This document shows, piece after piece, positions 1 to 9,644 of a DNA stretch of 64,000 bases. Position 1 is the first letter of the stretch, and each line of letters begins with the position of its first letter. The notes beneath the pieces are model-generated. The model made no database searches. It was not told the DNA's origin and saw only the letters and a program-made list of their open reading frames with translations. The translations under genes were made by a program, and so were the position numbers. The stretch comes from an uncultured Pelagibacteraceae bacterium (GTDB taxonomy: Bacteria > Pseudomonadota > Alphaproteobacteria > Pelagibacterales > Pelagibacteraceae). The stretch is taken from the NCBI GenBank assembly GCA_902611845.1, contig CACMAX010000002.1:152998-216997 (forward strand), read 5' to 3'.

Positions 1-2
1 AT

Positions 3-110
3 CTGTGGTTTGGATGGGGCTATGCAAGAATTAAAATATTTACTCATGCAATTAAAGGTCTTGCTGAGAGTGATTTTATATTAGCTGCTAAAATAGATAA
101 GATAAATTAA
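3..110 (+). CDS. C-terminal end of an unidentified protein (partial)
   Basis: An open frame runs in from the left edge and stops with TAA at 108-110, directly against the purH stop on the other strand. The 35 visible residues are rich in aromatic and aliphatic residues and end in a Lys/Asp-rich tail (AAKIDKIN). Frame 1 is also open from the edge but stops at about 84, so frame 3 is preferred. The pattern (W, then I..A.K.L.ESD) recalls the C-terminus of DNA polymerase III delta subunit HolA, but too little is present to name it. Confidence 0.45.
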   Translation: MWFGWGYARIKIFTHAIKGLAESDFILAAKIDKIN

Positions 111-1670
111 TTAGTGATTAAAGTGTCTTGTTTTGGAAAACACCAAAATAGTATTTGTTTGGTTAGCAAATCTGATAATTTCTTTATCATTTTTTGAACC
201 TGACGGTTGAATAACTGCTGAAATTCCTGCTTGCACCAATTTTTCTATACCATCCACAAACGGGAAAAACGCGTCAGATGCTGCTAAAATTTCATCACTA
301 TCGCTTATCTTCTGAAACTTTTTCATTTTATTAATTGCTATTTTGCAACTATCCAATCTACTTGGTTGACCAGAACCTATGCCTATTGTCTTGTAATCTT
401 TAGTAATGACTATCGCATTCGACTTTACACTTCTGCAAATATTAAATGCAAAAATAAGTTTGTTTAAAGTTTTATTCGTAGGTTTTAATTTTGATACAAT
501 TTTAAAATCATTCTTAGAAAAATGTTGATTATCTGGATCTTGCACTAAAATAGAATTAAATTTATTCATAAAATTAAATTTAAAATTCTTTTCTACTTTA
601 CTAGAGTCAATTAGCCTTAGGTTTTTTTTCTTTTTTAAAAGTTTGACTGATTTTTTATCAAATCCATTTGCAACTATTACCTCAAAAAATATTTTATTAA
701 TTTCTTTAGCTAAACTAATATTTAATTTAAAATTACATGATACAATACCACCGTAGGCACTTATTGGGTCACTTTCTAAAGCCTCTTTAAAAGATTTGAC
801 TTTGTTTGGATTAATGGATACTCCACAGGGATTAGTATGCTTAATTATTGCTACACCTTTATTTCTTGGCAAAGTTTTGGATATACTTAGAGCAGAATAA
901 AGATCGTTATAATTGTTGTAACTTAGTTGTTTCCCACTGATTTGAATAATTTCCTGTTTGTTATTTTGTGAATATATTGCTGCTTTTTGATGAGGATTTT
1001 CCCCATACCTTGTCTCCTCAACTAATATTCCAGAAAAAATTTTCTTAATTGGTAAAACGTTATTAGACTTTTGATTGAAATAATTAAAAATTTTTGATTC
1101 ATAATATGCGGTCTCCATAAATGCTTCCTCGGCCAATTTTTCTCTGAATTTTAAACTAGTAGACCCTCTATTTCTATCTAATTCAATAGCTAAATCTTCA
1201 TATTGTTTTGTGTTACTTAGGACAACTACATCATTATAATTTTTTGCAGCTGATCTAACCATTGTTGGTCCTCCAATATCTATATTTTCAATTATATTTT
1301 TGTGGCCAGAATTACTTAACAAAACTTTTTCAAAAGGATAAAAATTTATAATAACTAAATCTATATTTTCATAATTGTTAATTTTCATTTCTTTTTGATG
1401 TTTTTTATTCTGTCTAACATTTAAAATTCCAGAATGAATTTTTGGATGTAGGGTTTTAACTCTTCCATCCAGCAGCTCTTTTGAATTTGTAAATTTAGAT
1501 ACTTCTAAGCATTTAAAACCCATACTTTTAATTTTTTCATATGTGCCACCTGAGCTTATTATTTTGATTTTATATTTTTTTAGTAAATTTAATAATGGCC
1601 TTAAACTAGATTTATCTGATAATGAAATTAAAGCAGTCTTGATTTTTATTGTATTTTTTCGAATACCCAT
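111..1670 (-). CDS. purH: Bifunctional AICAR transformylase / IMP cyclohydrolase PurH
   Basis: Catalyses the last two steps of de novo IMP synthesis: formyl transfer from 10-formyl-THF to AICAR, then ring closure. The 519 residues fit the usual length of about 530. The N-terminal MGS-like cyclohydrolase domain shows SDKS (about 18-21), SSGGT (39-43) and DGRVKTLHPKIHSG (68-81). The C-terminal transformylase domain shows RYGENPHQ (221-228) and the Lys-His active-site motif KHTNPCG (277-283). It is last in a minus-strand run rpe-heparinase-purH, and its start lies 25 bases inside the heparinase gene, which suggests translational coupling. folD at 13763 belongs to the folate pool that feeds it. 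Confidence 0.97.
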   Translation of the reverse strand: MGIRKNTIKIKTALISLSDKSSLRPLLNLLKKYKIKIISSGGTYEKIKSMGFKCLEVSKFTNSKELLDGRVKTLHPKIHSGILNVRQNKKHQKEMKINNYENIDLVIINFYPFEKVLLSNSGHKNIIENIDIGGPTMVRSAAKNYNDVVVLSNTKQYEDLAIELDRNRGSTSLKFREKLAEEAFMETAYYESKIFNYFNQKSNNVLPIKKIFSGILVEETRYGENPHQKAAIYSQNNKQEIIQISGKQLSYNNYNDLYSALSISKTLPRNKGVAIIKHTNPCGVSINPNKVKSFKEALESDPISAYGGIVSCNFKLNISLAKEINKIFFEVIVANGFDKKSVKLLKKKKNLRLIDSSKVEKNFKFNFMNKFNSILVQDPDNQHFSKNDFKIVSKLKPTNKTLNKLIFAFNICRSVKSNAIVITKDYKTIGIGSGQPSRLDSCKIAINKMKKFQKISDSDEILAASDAFFPFVDGIEKLVQAGISAVIQPSGSKNDKEIIRFANQTNTILVFSKTRHFNH

Positions 1671-3271
1671 TTAATTTCCTGAGTTATATCCTTTATTTTG
1701 CCTGATAAACATATATTTTGATTTTCACTAGTTAAATTTTTATTACCGAAATATATACCCGATTCAATATTTATAATCTCGCAGTTAGTTGAAAATTTCC
1801 ATCCAGAGTTTTCAATTTCAATTAGTATAGTTTTGTTATCTAGTGTTTTTGTTAATTTAACTCCTGGTTCCATATGAAATCTGATATCATATTTTTTTGG
1901 TTCCAACTTGTTTTTTGAAATTATTCTATCTGTTCCTACCAATTTATTTTTTTCAACGAAATATTCTAAAGATCTTTCATATAAAATACCAAATTTTTTT
2001 AAAAATCCATTATGAGATGCTTTGATTAACCAATAGTTTTTTTCATTAACAATATTTTTATCACTAACTTTTAAACCATTTTCTAATATTTTATAGTTTC
2101 TATTGTCTCTAAATGAACAACTTGAATGATTATCAATTGTAACTGCCGAATGAGCAGCAGTAGATTTTGAAATTAGATTTAATTTATTTTTATAATCCTG
2201 AAAATAACCAGAATTCGAAATAAGTTTTTTATCTTTATAAAAGAATTCAAATGAAAGAGCTCCACTTTGATAGTTATAGGAAAATATTTTTTGGGGTGAA
2301 CTTCCAACATCCATTGCAAGAATGCAATTTTTGTTCTTCAAAATAGCATATCCTCCTACCTCATTATTTGAATTTTCGAACTTATATTTATGAAGTGAAA
2401 GATATTTATTAAATTCCTTTAAATCATTTTGATGATTCCCATTGAATAGTAAACTTTGTTTGATTTCAGAAAAAACGGAATAAGATTTTCCTAGATAGAA
2501 AATTATTTCATCGAGATACTCAGGTATATCATTAAAAGATTCCTTTAATATTTCTCTAACAAGAACAAAATATTTTAAAAAAAAATTTAATTGCCTTATA
2601 CTTCTTGTTTTTGGAAAATACTCATCGTCAAAAGAATTGATAATAATTTTTCTTAGTAATTCTAATCCATAATTTAAAAATTTTTCATTTTCGTATGATA
2701 GTCCCGTGATTATTATTGCAGTACACCCTAATAATTTATCATTAACAGATTGAGATTTACTTATTTCATTTATTAAATGATTAATTTGTTTGTTAACAGA
2801 AAAATTAAATTTATTCTTATATTTGGTGTCACTTTCATCGTAAGATAATTTAGAGTTTGCAATCCAAGATATTATTCGCTTTGATAAAATATCGATTTGC
2901 CATGATGATGAATTGTAATTTCGATTTTTCTCAATCCATTTAGCTATTATTGATTGTGTAATATTTTGTGAAGATTTTAAATCGATACTAAACAACCAAT
3001 AAAAATTATTAAGTTTATATAAGTTATGCCCACTTAATAATTTATTCTCCCAAATATTATCTTTATCTAATTCCTCAATTTTAATTTTTTTTTTATCATA
3101 TTTAACTAAGCAACTTAAAATGCTTAGACTTGGTCTATATGTAATATTACTTATTTCAATTTTTGAAATTTTATTATTATAAAAATTTGATTTTAGGTAT
3201 AATTTTCTTATTTGATTTTTGGATGTGTTAAAAAATTCATTTATTAAAATTAAAGAATTTTTTAAATACAT
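1646..3271 (-). CDS. Heparinase II/III family protein
   Basis: A 541-residue protein with an alpha-helical N-terminal half and a C-terminal beta-rich half typical of heparinase II/III-like proteins. The central part contains a GGYAIL strand and a SKSTAAHSAVTIDN stretch that matches the region around the catalytic site of this family. No signal peptide is visible, so it appears cytoplasmic, unlike secreted polysaccharide lyases. In many alphaproteobacteria a homologue sits between rpe and purH, as here, so its role is probably housekeeping (cell-envelope glycan or unknown substrate) rather than glycosaminoglycan digestion; that is inference. It starts one base beyond the rpe stop side and overlaps purH by 25 bases. 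Confidence 0.85.
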   Translation of the reverse strand: MYLKNSLILINEFFNTSKNQIRKLYLKSNFYNNKISKIEISNITYRPSLSILSCLVKYDKKKIKIEELDKDNIWENKLLSGHNLYKLNNFYWLFSIDLKSSQNITQSIIAKWIEKNRNYNSSSWQIDILSKRIISWIANSKLSYDESDTKYKNKFNFSVNKQINHLINEISKSQSVNDKLLGCTAIIITGLSYENEKFLNYGLELLRKIIINSFDDEYFPKTRSIRQLNFFLKYFVLVREILKESFNDIPEYLDEIIFYLGKSYSVFSEIKQSLLFNGNHQNDLKEFNKYLSLHKYKFENSNNEVGGYAILKNKNCILAMDVGSSPQKIFSYNYQSGALSFEFFYKDKKLISNSGYFQDYKNKLNLISKSTAAHSAVTIDNHSSCSFRDNRNYKILENGLKVSDKNIVNEKNYWLIKASHNGFLKKFGILYERSLEYFVEKNKLVGTDRIISKNKLEPKKYDIRFHMEPGVKLTKTLDNKTILIEIENSGWKFSTNCEIINIESGIYFGNKNLTSENQNICLSGKIKDITQEIKWVFEKIQ

Positions 3272-3272
3272 C

Positions 3273-3932
3273 TTACATTGATTTTAGAGTTTCTATATTT
3301 TTTTTAATATCACCATTGTTTTCTTTGAATATTGTTGTTCCAGAAACTAATATATTTGCTCCCGCTGATATAACATCTTTTGAATTAGAGAAATTTATTC
3401 CACCATCAACCTCAATATCAAATTTTAAGTTATTATCTTCTTTTACTTGATAAAGTTTTTTAATTTTTTCAATTACTTCTGGTATAAATTTTTGACCACC
3501 AAAACCGGGATATACACTCATAATTAAAACTAAATCTATTTCTTTTAATAATTTTTCAATGACACTTATTTCCGTATTTGGATTTAAAGATATACCTACT
3601 TTTTTCTTTAATTGTTTTATAAGTTTAATCGACTCAATCAAATTGTCGGTTGCTTCAGGGTGAATTGTTATTATATCAGATCCTGCTTCAGCAAAATTTT
3701 TTATATATTTATGAACTGGTGAGATCATTAAATGTACATCAAAAGGTAATTTTGTATAATTTCTAAGTGTTTTTATCACTGGGGGACCAATTGTAATATT
3801 GGGAACAAAATGTCCATCCATTACATCGACATGAATTAAGTCAGCGCCACCATCTTCTAATCTTTTAATTTCCTCGCCTAATTGGCTAAAATCTGCAGAA
3901 AGTATTGAAGGCGAAATTTGTATATTTTTCAT
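3273..3932 (-). CDS. rpe: Ribulose-phosphate 3-epimerase
   Basis: Interconverts ribulose-5-phosphate and xylulose-5-phosphate in the pentose phosphate pathway. The 219-residue TIM barrel has all the family signatures: SPSILSADF near the N-terminus, HVDVMDGHFVPNITIGP with metal/acid residues (about 34-50), HLMI (about 67-70), MSVYPGFGGQKF (about 138-149) and the catalytic Asp in EVDGGIN (about 174-180). First gene of the rpe-heparinase-purH run, with one base between it and the next gene. Confidence 0.97.
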   Translation of the reverse strand: MKNIQISPSILSADFSQLGEEIKRLEDGGADLIHVDVMDGHFVPNITIGPPVIKTLRNYTKLPFDVHLMISPVHKYIKNFAEAGSDIITIHPEATDNLIESIKLIKQLKKKVGISLNPNTEISVIEKLLKEIDLVLIMSVYPGFGGQKFIPEVIEKIKKLYQVKEDNNLKFDIEVDGGINFSNSKDVISAGANILVSGTTIFKENNGDIKKNIETLKSM

Positions 3933-3979
3933 TAATAACTAAAAACTAGTACTATCAATTTTTGAATATATTTGAATTA

Positions 3980-4315
3980 CTATTTACCAAATATTTTATA
4001 AATTTCTGCAGCTATTTCACTTTCTAATGGAAACGATAACATCCCCATAACAGAATAACCCATTAAATAAGGCATTAAATAAAATCTAAATATATAAAAA
4101 AACCAAGCTACATAAAGTGGAACTAATGGTCCTATAATGAAACTAGGAGTTATGAATTTAAAAATTTTAATAATTGGATTTGTGTATTTCACAAATACTT
4201 TCATAAAAAAGAATTCAGAATCTTCTTTTTGAAAAATATTCATTGCAGATCTTCCAATTAAAGTCCACATAATGATACCTAAAATGTAGTCTATTACTAA
4301 AATATATAACGGCAT
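3980..4315 (-). CDS. Small membrane protein, conserved-type unknown
   Basis: A 111-residue hydrophobic protein with two or three predicted membrane segments (about 3-20, 48-75 and 80-95). The stretch TNPIIKIFKFITPSF resembles the TEPIL..IR.F.P signature of YggT-family proteins, and an N-terminal segment with WTLIGR precedes it, so a distant YggT relationship is possible. I do not recognise a defined function. It lies downstream of the symporter terminator at 4331-4349 and upstream of rpe, 47 bases away. Confidence 0.6.
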   Translation of the reverse strand: MPLYILVIDYILGIIMWTLIGRSAMNIFQKEDSEFFFMKVFVKYTNPIIKIFKFITPSFIIGPLVPLYVAWFFYIFRFYLMPYLMGYSVMGMLSFPLESEIAAEIYKIFGK

Positions 4316-4330
4316 TTATCTGAAAATAAT

Positions 4331-4349
4331 GGGGGCGGTATCCGCCCCC
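4331..4349 (-). terminator. Stem-loop terminator downstream of the symporter operon
   Basis: A perfect 8-bp GC stem (GGGGGCGG / CCGCCCCC) with a 3-base loop stands out in AT-rich DNA, 13 bases past the symporter stop. In the minus-strand reading direction it is followed by ATTATTTTC, a weak U-run, so it may terminate only partially and leave the small membrane gene at 3980 to low read-through. Confidence 0.75.
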
Positions 4350-4361
4350 AAAAAGTTTAAT

Positions 4362-6200
4362 TTAGTGTTGTTTACCAAGTATTGTCTTACCTGATGGAAC
4401 ACGAACTTCGTCTACCATTTGCTGTGTAGCTTTATCTGGTTCTTCAGTCATTAAACTTACTACAACCATTACAACTAAACAGACCGACGCTCCGATTATA
4501 CCGAAACGTAAATGGTCAATGCCTAACCAAGGTGCATTACCCATAAACTTAGGATACACATAAATTAGATAAGCCGTTCCTGATGCAAGACCTGCTATCA
4601 TACCTGCTATTGCTCCTTGTCTTGTTGCTCTCTTCCACCATACACCAAGTATTAATGGGAAGAACAATCCTGACATTGCAAAGTCAAATGCCCAAGCAAC
4701 TGCACCAAGGATACTAGTGATCCTCATCGATGCAATGTATGCTCCAGCGGCACCAATAACTATTAGAAGTGCTCTAGCAACTAACAATCTTTTTCTTACA
4801 TCCGCTTTTGGATCAATGATTTTGTAATAGATATCATGTGATAAAGCGTTTGCGATAGCAAGAATTAGACCATCAGCAGTTGACATCGCAGCAGCCATTC
4901 CTCCTGCAGCAACTAGTCCAGAGATTACGTATGGTAATCCAGCAACTTCTGGAGTTGCTAGTACAACTACGTCACCTCTCATAAACCATTCATTTAACTG
5001 AAGAATACCATCTCCGTTAAAGTCTGCTATAAAGGCTTGTTTTACATTAATCCAAGCATTTACCCACTCAATTTGCATAATTTCAGCAATTGGTTTTCCA
5101 ATAATACCTGTTGGTAAGTTTGGATCAATTAGTGAGATCTTGGATAATGTTGCAAGCATTGGCGCTGAAGTATAAAGCAATGCAATAAAGAATAGTGACC
5201 ATGCCACTGATTTTCTTGCAGCTTTAACACTTGGCGTCGTGAAGTATCTCATAAGAATGTGTGGTAAAGAAGCTGTTCCTACCATCATACAAAGTGCTAA
5301 TGAAATAAACTTCCATGCAGCCATCCCACCTTCTGGCACACCTGCGTGTGATACAGCGATAGATTTTAGACCACCTGGTACACCTGCAGCTTTGACGTCT
5401 GCAGCAGCATTTTTAACTAATCCAAATTGAGCTTCAAGATCACCTAATCTAGCTACTTCCTCACCCAACATAAAGTGTGGAAAGAAACCAAATCCAGATT
5501 TGTTACTAATCCAGAATACTGGAATTAGGTAAGCAATAATCAATACTATGTATTGTGCAACCTGTGTCCAAGTTACCGCTCTCATTCCGCCTAGCATTGA
5601 ACAAAGTAAAATACTTACTAGTCCAACCCAAACTCCTAATTCAAATGGAATACTTAGTGCTCTAGATGCAATTGTTCCTGTTGCGTTAATTTGAGCTGTT
5701 ACATAAGTGAAAGATGCCAATGTTAAAACAACTACAGCACAGAACCTTGCAAAGTTTCCGCCGTATCTTGTTCCAATGAAATCTGGCACAGTATAACATC
5801 CAAATTTTCTTAAGTATGGTGCTAAAAGTGACGATACTAAAACGTATCCCCCAGTCCATCCGACTAAGAAAGCCATATAAGTATAACCACCAAAGTAAAT
5901 ACCACCAGCCATTGCAACGAATGATGCACCTGACATCCAGTCAGCTGCAGTTGCCATTCCGTTAAATACTGTTGGCACCTGTCTTCCAGCAACATAATAA
6001 GCATCGACCTGAACAGTTCTAGATAAATACCCAATCAAGGCATAAATACAAACTGTAAAGGCGACAAACAAAATACCAATTGTTTTAGCGGTCATACCTG
6101 CTTGCTCCGCTATAGCCATCAATATGATGAATACAATGAAGCCACCAGTATATGTTCCGTAAATTTTTGGTAGGTTGTCGATAAAATTGCCTTTAAACAT
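4362..6200 (-). CDS. Sodium:solute symporter, VC_2705/ActP-type large subunit
   Basis: A 612-residue integral membrane protein of the SSS family with about 13 membrane segments. GAVAWAFDFAMSGLFFPLI and AATADWMSGASFVAMAGG are typical of acetate/short-chain monocarboxylate permeases. It is paired with a DUF4212 small subunit (start and stop overlap as TAATG), which defines the VC_2705 subfamily, and lies near acs, so acetate or a similar monocarboxylate is the likely substrate (inference). A strong AGGAGG ribosome site precedes the ATG. A soluble loop contains DFNGDGILQLNE, a canonical 12-residue EF-hand-like loop (4989-5024), so calcium may influence it. Confidence 0.93.
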   Translation of the reverse strand: MFKGNFIDNLPKIYGTYTGGFIVFIILMAIAEQAGMTAKTIGILFVAFTVCIYALIGYLSRTVQVDAYYVAGRQVPTVFNGMATAADWMSGASFVAMAGGIYFGGYTYMAFLVGWTGGYVLVSSLLAPYLRKFGCYTVPDFIGTRYGGNFARFCAVVVLTLASFTYVTAQINATGTIASRALSIPFELGVWVGLVSILLCSMLGGMRAVTWTQVAQYIVLIIAYLIPVFWISNKSGFGFFPHFMLGEEVARLGDLEAQFGLVKNAAADVKAAGVPGGLKSIAVSHAGVPEGGMAAWKFISLALCMMVGTASLPHILMRYFTTPSVKAARKSVAWSLFFIALLYTSAPMLATLSKISLIDPNLPTGIIGKPIAEIMQIEWVNAWINVKQAFIADFNGDGILQLNEWFMRGDVVVLATPEVAGLPYVISGLVAAGGMAAAMSTADGLILAIANALSHDIYYKIIDPKADVRKRLLVARALLIVIGAAGAYIASMRITSILGAVAWAFDFAMSGLFFPLILGVWWKRATRQGAIAGMIAGLASGTAYLIYVYPKFMGNAPWLGIDHLRFGIIGASVCLVVMVVVSLMTEEPDKATQQMVDEVRVPSGKTILGKQH

Positions 6201-6457
6201 TAATCATCCTCCTTTTCGGTAAAACCAAACTCTTCATCGATTTTTTCCTGTCTATTTGCAAACCAAAAAATTAGGACCACAAATGCAATGATGGAACCTT
6301 GCGCACACATGTAATACGCTAATGGATATCCCATAAAACTTGAAGTGTTTAGGTCAGAACCAAACATGAAGATCAGATAACCGAAAACAAACCATATGAT
6401 TAATGTAATAATCATTAACCCTTTGGTTTTTTCCCAGTGCTTTTCTTTGTTTGACAT
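6200..6457 (-). CDS. DUF4212 small subunit of the sodium:solute symporter
   Basis: An 85-residue protein with a basic N-terminus (HWEKTKGL), two membrane helices (about 14-34 and 43-66) separated by a short loop containing FMGYPLAYYMCAQG, and an acidic tail (EKEDD). This is the layout of the DUF4212/TIGR03647 partner of VC_2705-type symporters. Its TAA overlaps the large-subunit ATG by one base, which indicates coupled translation. A GGGAGG ribosome site lies upstream. It is first in the operon, and the promoter must lie in 6458-6568 between it and the divergent gene at 6569. Confidence 0.92.
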   Translation of the reverse strand: MSNKEKHWEKTKGLMIITLIIWFVFGYLIFMFGSDLNTSSFMGYPLAYYMCAQGSIIAFVVLIFWFANRQEKIDEEFGFTEKEDD

Positions 6458-6568
6458 TATTTTAATCCTCCCTATAGGTTAAAGATATAATTCATACTCA
6501 TTTAAAGTAATAATTAAAGAGTAAAAAATGGCATATATTTATAGTAAAAGTGGTAATATCAGTTCTAA

Positions 6569-7198
6569 ATGGGCATTAAATACAAATTAAAGCTCAAAGA
6601 TTTGAAATTTGAGTATTTAAAGGAATATTTCATTCCATTTTTAAAATATTTCAAAAAAACAAAAAAAATTGAAAACTATTCTGACTTAAAAGAATTTATC
6701 CAAAAAAAATCTGCATGGGTAAGTCAAGTAACTCTTTATGGATATCTTAAAACTAGAATGGGGGCAAAATATGTATTGATGTTTGAAGATGAAATATTTT
6801 TAGGATCGATTAACAAAGCTAAATGGAATATTTATTCAACTGCATTACAGGATTTAACTTTTTATACAATCTCTTTTTTAAAAAATATAAGAAATCAACA
6901 TGATACTGAGAAAGCAAATGAAATTTATTTTGAAATTTTGGATAATGAACTTCAGAAAAATGAAATGCCAAAGGAAATATATGAAAATGCAAAAAAAAAT
7001 TTTATTGAAAGATATGAAAAGATTAATTGGATTGAATATCACGAGTCATTACCATTTAATACCAGCGCGCTATCATTATATGAATGGTCTCCAATAGCTG
7101 AAGAATTAAAATCTTTAGACAAAAAAATAGTTTTGAATTCTATGATCTTAAAATGGGATAATGTTAAAAAGGAATTTATTGAATTAATAAATTTTTAA
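6569..7198 (+). CDS. Conserved-type protein of unknown function
   Basis: A 209-residue soluble, Lys-rich protein without signal peptide or membrane segment. The middle portion ([21 protein letters not shown], about 46-66) is followed by a mostly helical region, and the C-terminal part has [21 protein letters not shown] recall similar short proteins, annotated only as hypothetical, in alphaproteobacteria but cannot assign a reaction. It is divergent from the symporter operon and its stop overlaps the acs stop by 3 bases on the opposite strand. Confidence 0.65.
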   Translation: MGIKYKLKLKDLKFEYLKEYFIPFLKYFKKTKKIENYSDLKEFIQKKSAWVSQVTLYGYLKTRMGAKYVLMFEDEIFLGSINKAKWNIYSTALQDLTFYTISFLKNIRNQHDTEKANEIYFEILDNELQKNEMPKEIYENAKKNFIERYEKINWIEYHESLPFNTSALSLYEWSPIAEELKSLDKKIVLNSMILKWDNVKKEFIELINF

Positions 7199-9216
7199 GT
7201 ATTTTTTCTATTCTCAACTAAGCTTTTTACTACACTTGGATCTGCCAAAGTTGTTGTGTCACCTAATTGGTCATGTTCATTTGCTGCAATTTTTCTGAGA
7301 ATTCTTCTCATAATCTTGCCTGATCTAGTTTTTGGAAGTCCAGGTGAAAATTGAATTAGATCTGGTGTAGCTATCGGACCAATTTGTTTTCTTACCCATA
7401 GCTTTAAATCTCTTTCTAAATCTAAAGTTGATTTTTCTCCCACATTTAAAGTAACGTAACAATATAAACCATTACCTTTAATATCATGTGGATATCCAAC
7501 TACTGCAGCTTCTGCTACTTTTGGATGAGCAACAAATGCACTTTCTATTTCGGCAGTTCCAAGATTGTGACCTGAAACAATAATTACATCATCAACTCGT
7601 CCTGTGATCCAGTAATATCCATCCTTATCTCTTCTGCATCCATCTCCTGTAAAATATTTACCATCAAATTGAGAAAAATATGTGTCAATAAATCTTTGAT
7701 GATCACCATAAACTGTACGCATTTGACCAGGCCAAGATTGTGCAATACACAAACGTCCTTCTGCCTCTCCTTTTAAAACTTTTCCATCTTTATTAACTAT
7801 TACTGGTTTAATTCCGTAAAATGGTTTTGTTGCTGAACCTGGTTTTAAATTTATAGCACCTGTTTGTGGACTAATTAATATTCCACCAGTTTCAGTCTGC
7901 CACCAAGTATCAACAATCGGACAATTGGAATCTCCAACAGTTTTATAGTACCACTCCCATGCTTCTGGATTGATTGGCTCACCAACGGTTCCTAACAATT
8001 TCAGTGATTTTCTTGATGTTTTCTTAACAGGTTTATCACCTTCTCTCATTAAAGCTCTTATCGCTGTCGGAGCAGTATAAAAAATATTCACTTTATATTT
8101 ATCAACGATCTGCCACCATCTTGAACTATCGGGATAGGTTGGAATTCCCTCAAACATTATTGTTGTTGCCCCATTTGATAATGGTCCATAAATAATATAG
8201 CTATGACCAGTCACCCACCCAATGTCAGCTGTACACCAATAAATATCTTTAGGTTTGTAATTAAAAATATATTGATGTGTCATTGATGCGTAAACCATAT
8301 ACCCACCAGTTGTATGCATCACCCCTTTTGGTTTACCTGTTGAACCTGATGTATATAAAATAAATAAAGGATCTTCTGCATTCATTTCTTCGGGTTCACA
8401 TTTATTTGAAACTTTTTTTGTTAACTCGTGGTACCAAACATCTCTTCGCTCATCCCAATTTATTCTATTGCCCGTTCTTTTAACAACAACACATTTTTTT
8501 ACATTTGGGCAATTTACTAAAGCCTCATCAGCTATTGACTTTAATGGAATTATCTTTCCACCTCTTACACCTTCGTCAGCTGTAATTAGATAATCAGACT
8601 CGCAATCGTTTATTCGTCCAGAAATACTATCGGGAGAAAAGCCTCCAAAAATTATTGAATGAATTGCTCCTATTCTTGCACAAGCTAACATAGTATATGC
8701 AAGTTCTGGTATCATAGTTAAATAAATTGTAACTCTATCGCCTTTTTTAACCCCTAATTCTTTAAGACCATTTGCAGCTTTAGAAACTTCTTTGTGTAAT
8801 TCTTTGTAGGAAATTTTCTTTTGAACTTTTGGATCATCTCCAACCCATATAATTGCAGTTTTGTCTTTATTTTTTTTTAAGTGTCTATCAATACAATTTG
8901 CTGATGCATTAAGAGTACCGTCGTAAAACCATTTTATCTTAACATCCGATTTACTATATTTAACATCTTTAATTTTTGTATATGGTTTTATCCAATTAAT
9001 TCTTTTTCCTTCTTTTTTCCAAAATCCATCATTATCTTTTATAGAAGCTTTATATTTTTTTTCGTACTGAGATTTATTTACTAGAGCTTTGCTAATCCAG
9101 TCTTTCTTTGTTCTATATATAAGTTCTTTTTCTTGCTGTGGAGCTAAAGACTTTGCCTTAGTTTTTTTTTTTGTGATTATTTTTTTTTTTCTTTTTTTTA
9201 CTTTTTTTTTAGGCAT
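7195..9216 (-). CDS. acs: Acetyl-CoA synthetase
   Basis: Activates acetate to acetyl-CoA through acetyl-AMP. The 673-residue protein has the ACAS N-terminal domain (from about 55), the AMP-binding P-loop [18 protein letters not shown] (about 290-307), WWQTETGG for adenylate binding, the hinge [20 protein letters not shown], and the C-terminal catalytic, acetylation-prone Lys in SGKIMRR. It is about 20 residues longer than usual because of an extremely basic N-terminus (about 13 Lys/Arg in the first 20) encoded by A-runs. No internal ATG offers a shorter start before the conserved domain. It probably works with the symporter at 4362-6457. Confidence 0.96.
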   Translation of the reverse strand: MPKKKVKKRKKKIITKKKTKAKSLAPQQEKELIYRTKKDWISKALVNKSQYEKKYKASIKDNDGFWKKEGKRINWIKPYTKIKDVKYSKSDVKIKWFYDGTLNASANCIDRHLKKNKDKTAIIWVGDDPKVQKKISYKELHKEVSKAANGLKELGVKKGDRVTIYLTMIPELAYTMLACARIGAIHSIIFGGFSPDSISGRINDCESDYLITADEGVRGGKIIPLKSIADEALVNCPNVKKCVVVKRTGNRINWDERRDVWYHELTKKVSNKCEPEEMNAEDPLFILYTSGSTGKPKGVMHTTGGYMVYASMTHQYIFNYKPKDIYWCTADIGWVTGHSYIIYGPLSNGATTIMFEGIPTYPDSSRWWQIVDKYKVNIFYTAPTAIRALMREGDKPVKKTSRKSLKLLGTVGEPINPEAWEWYYKTVGDSNCPIVDTWWQTETGGILISPQTGAINLKPGSATKPFYGIKPVIVNKDGKVLKGEAEGRLCIAQSWPGQMRTVYGDHQRFIDTYFSQFDGKYFTGDGCRRDKDGYYWITGRVDDVIIVSGHNLGTAEIESAFVAHPKVAEAAVVGYPHDIKGNGLYCYVTLNVGEKSTLDLERDLKLWVRKQIGPIATPDLIQFSPGLPKTRSGKIMRRILRKIAANEHDQLGDTTTLADPSVVKSLVENRKNT

Positions 9217-9230
9217 GTATTATAAATTTT

Positions 9231-9644
9231 CTAGATACTACTCATCTTCAAAATAATTTTCCAGCATTTAGTGTCTATTGGCATGACAGACAGTCTGCTT
9301 TGTTTTATTAATGCAATATCTTTTAAATCTTTATTTTTTTTAATATTTTCAAGAGAAACTGGTGTTTTTAGTTTGCTTTTATACCTAACTTTTACTGCTA
9401 CAAATCGCTTCTCTTTATCTGTTGGGTCGATAAAAGCTGTTTTAATTACTTCAACAATTCCAACGATTTCTTTACCAATATTTGAATGGTAAAAAAAACA
9501 AAGATCACCCTTCTTCATTTTTTTCAAATTATTTGCTGCTTGATAATTTCTTACTCCATCCCAGTCGGCACCTTTTGCACCAACCTTTAATTGTTGTTCT
9601 ATCGACCAAACATTTGGCTCTGATTTTAACAACCAATAATTCAT
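9231..9644 (-). CDS. EVE domain protein
   Basis: A 137-residue single-domain protein of the EVE/PUA-like fold (thymocyte nuclear protein 1 family). It opens with YWLLKSEPNVWSIEQ and contains DWDGVRNYQAANNLKKMKKGD and FYHSNIGKEIVGIVEV, the conserved aromatic cage and strand motifs. EVE proteins are thought to bind modified bases in DNA or RNA; the exact ligand here is unknown. Its ATG overlaps the tsaD stop as TAATG, so the two are translated together, an arrangement seen in other alphaproteobacteria near tsaD. Confidence 0.92.
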   Translation of the reverse strand: MNYWLLKSEPNVWSIEQQLKVGAKGADWDGVRNYQAANNLKKMKKGDLCFFYHSNIGKEIVGIVEVIKTAFIDPTDKEKRFVAVKVRYKSKLKTPVSLENIKKNKDLKDIALIKQSRLSVMPIDTKCWKIILKMSSI

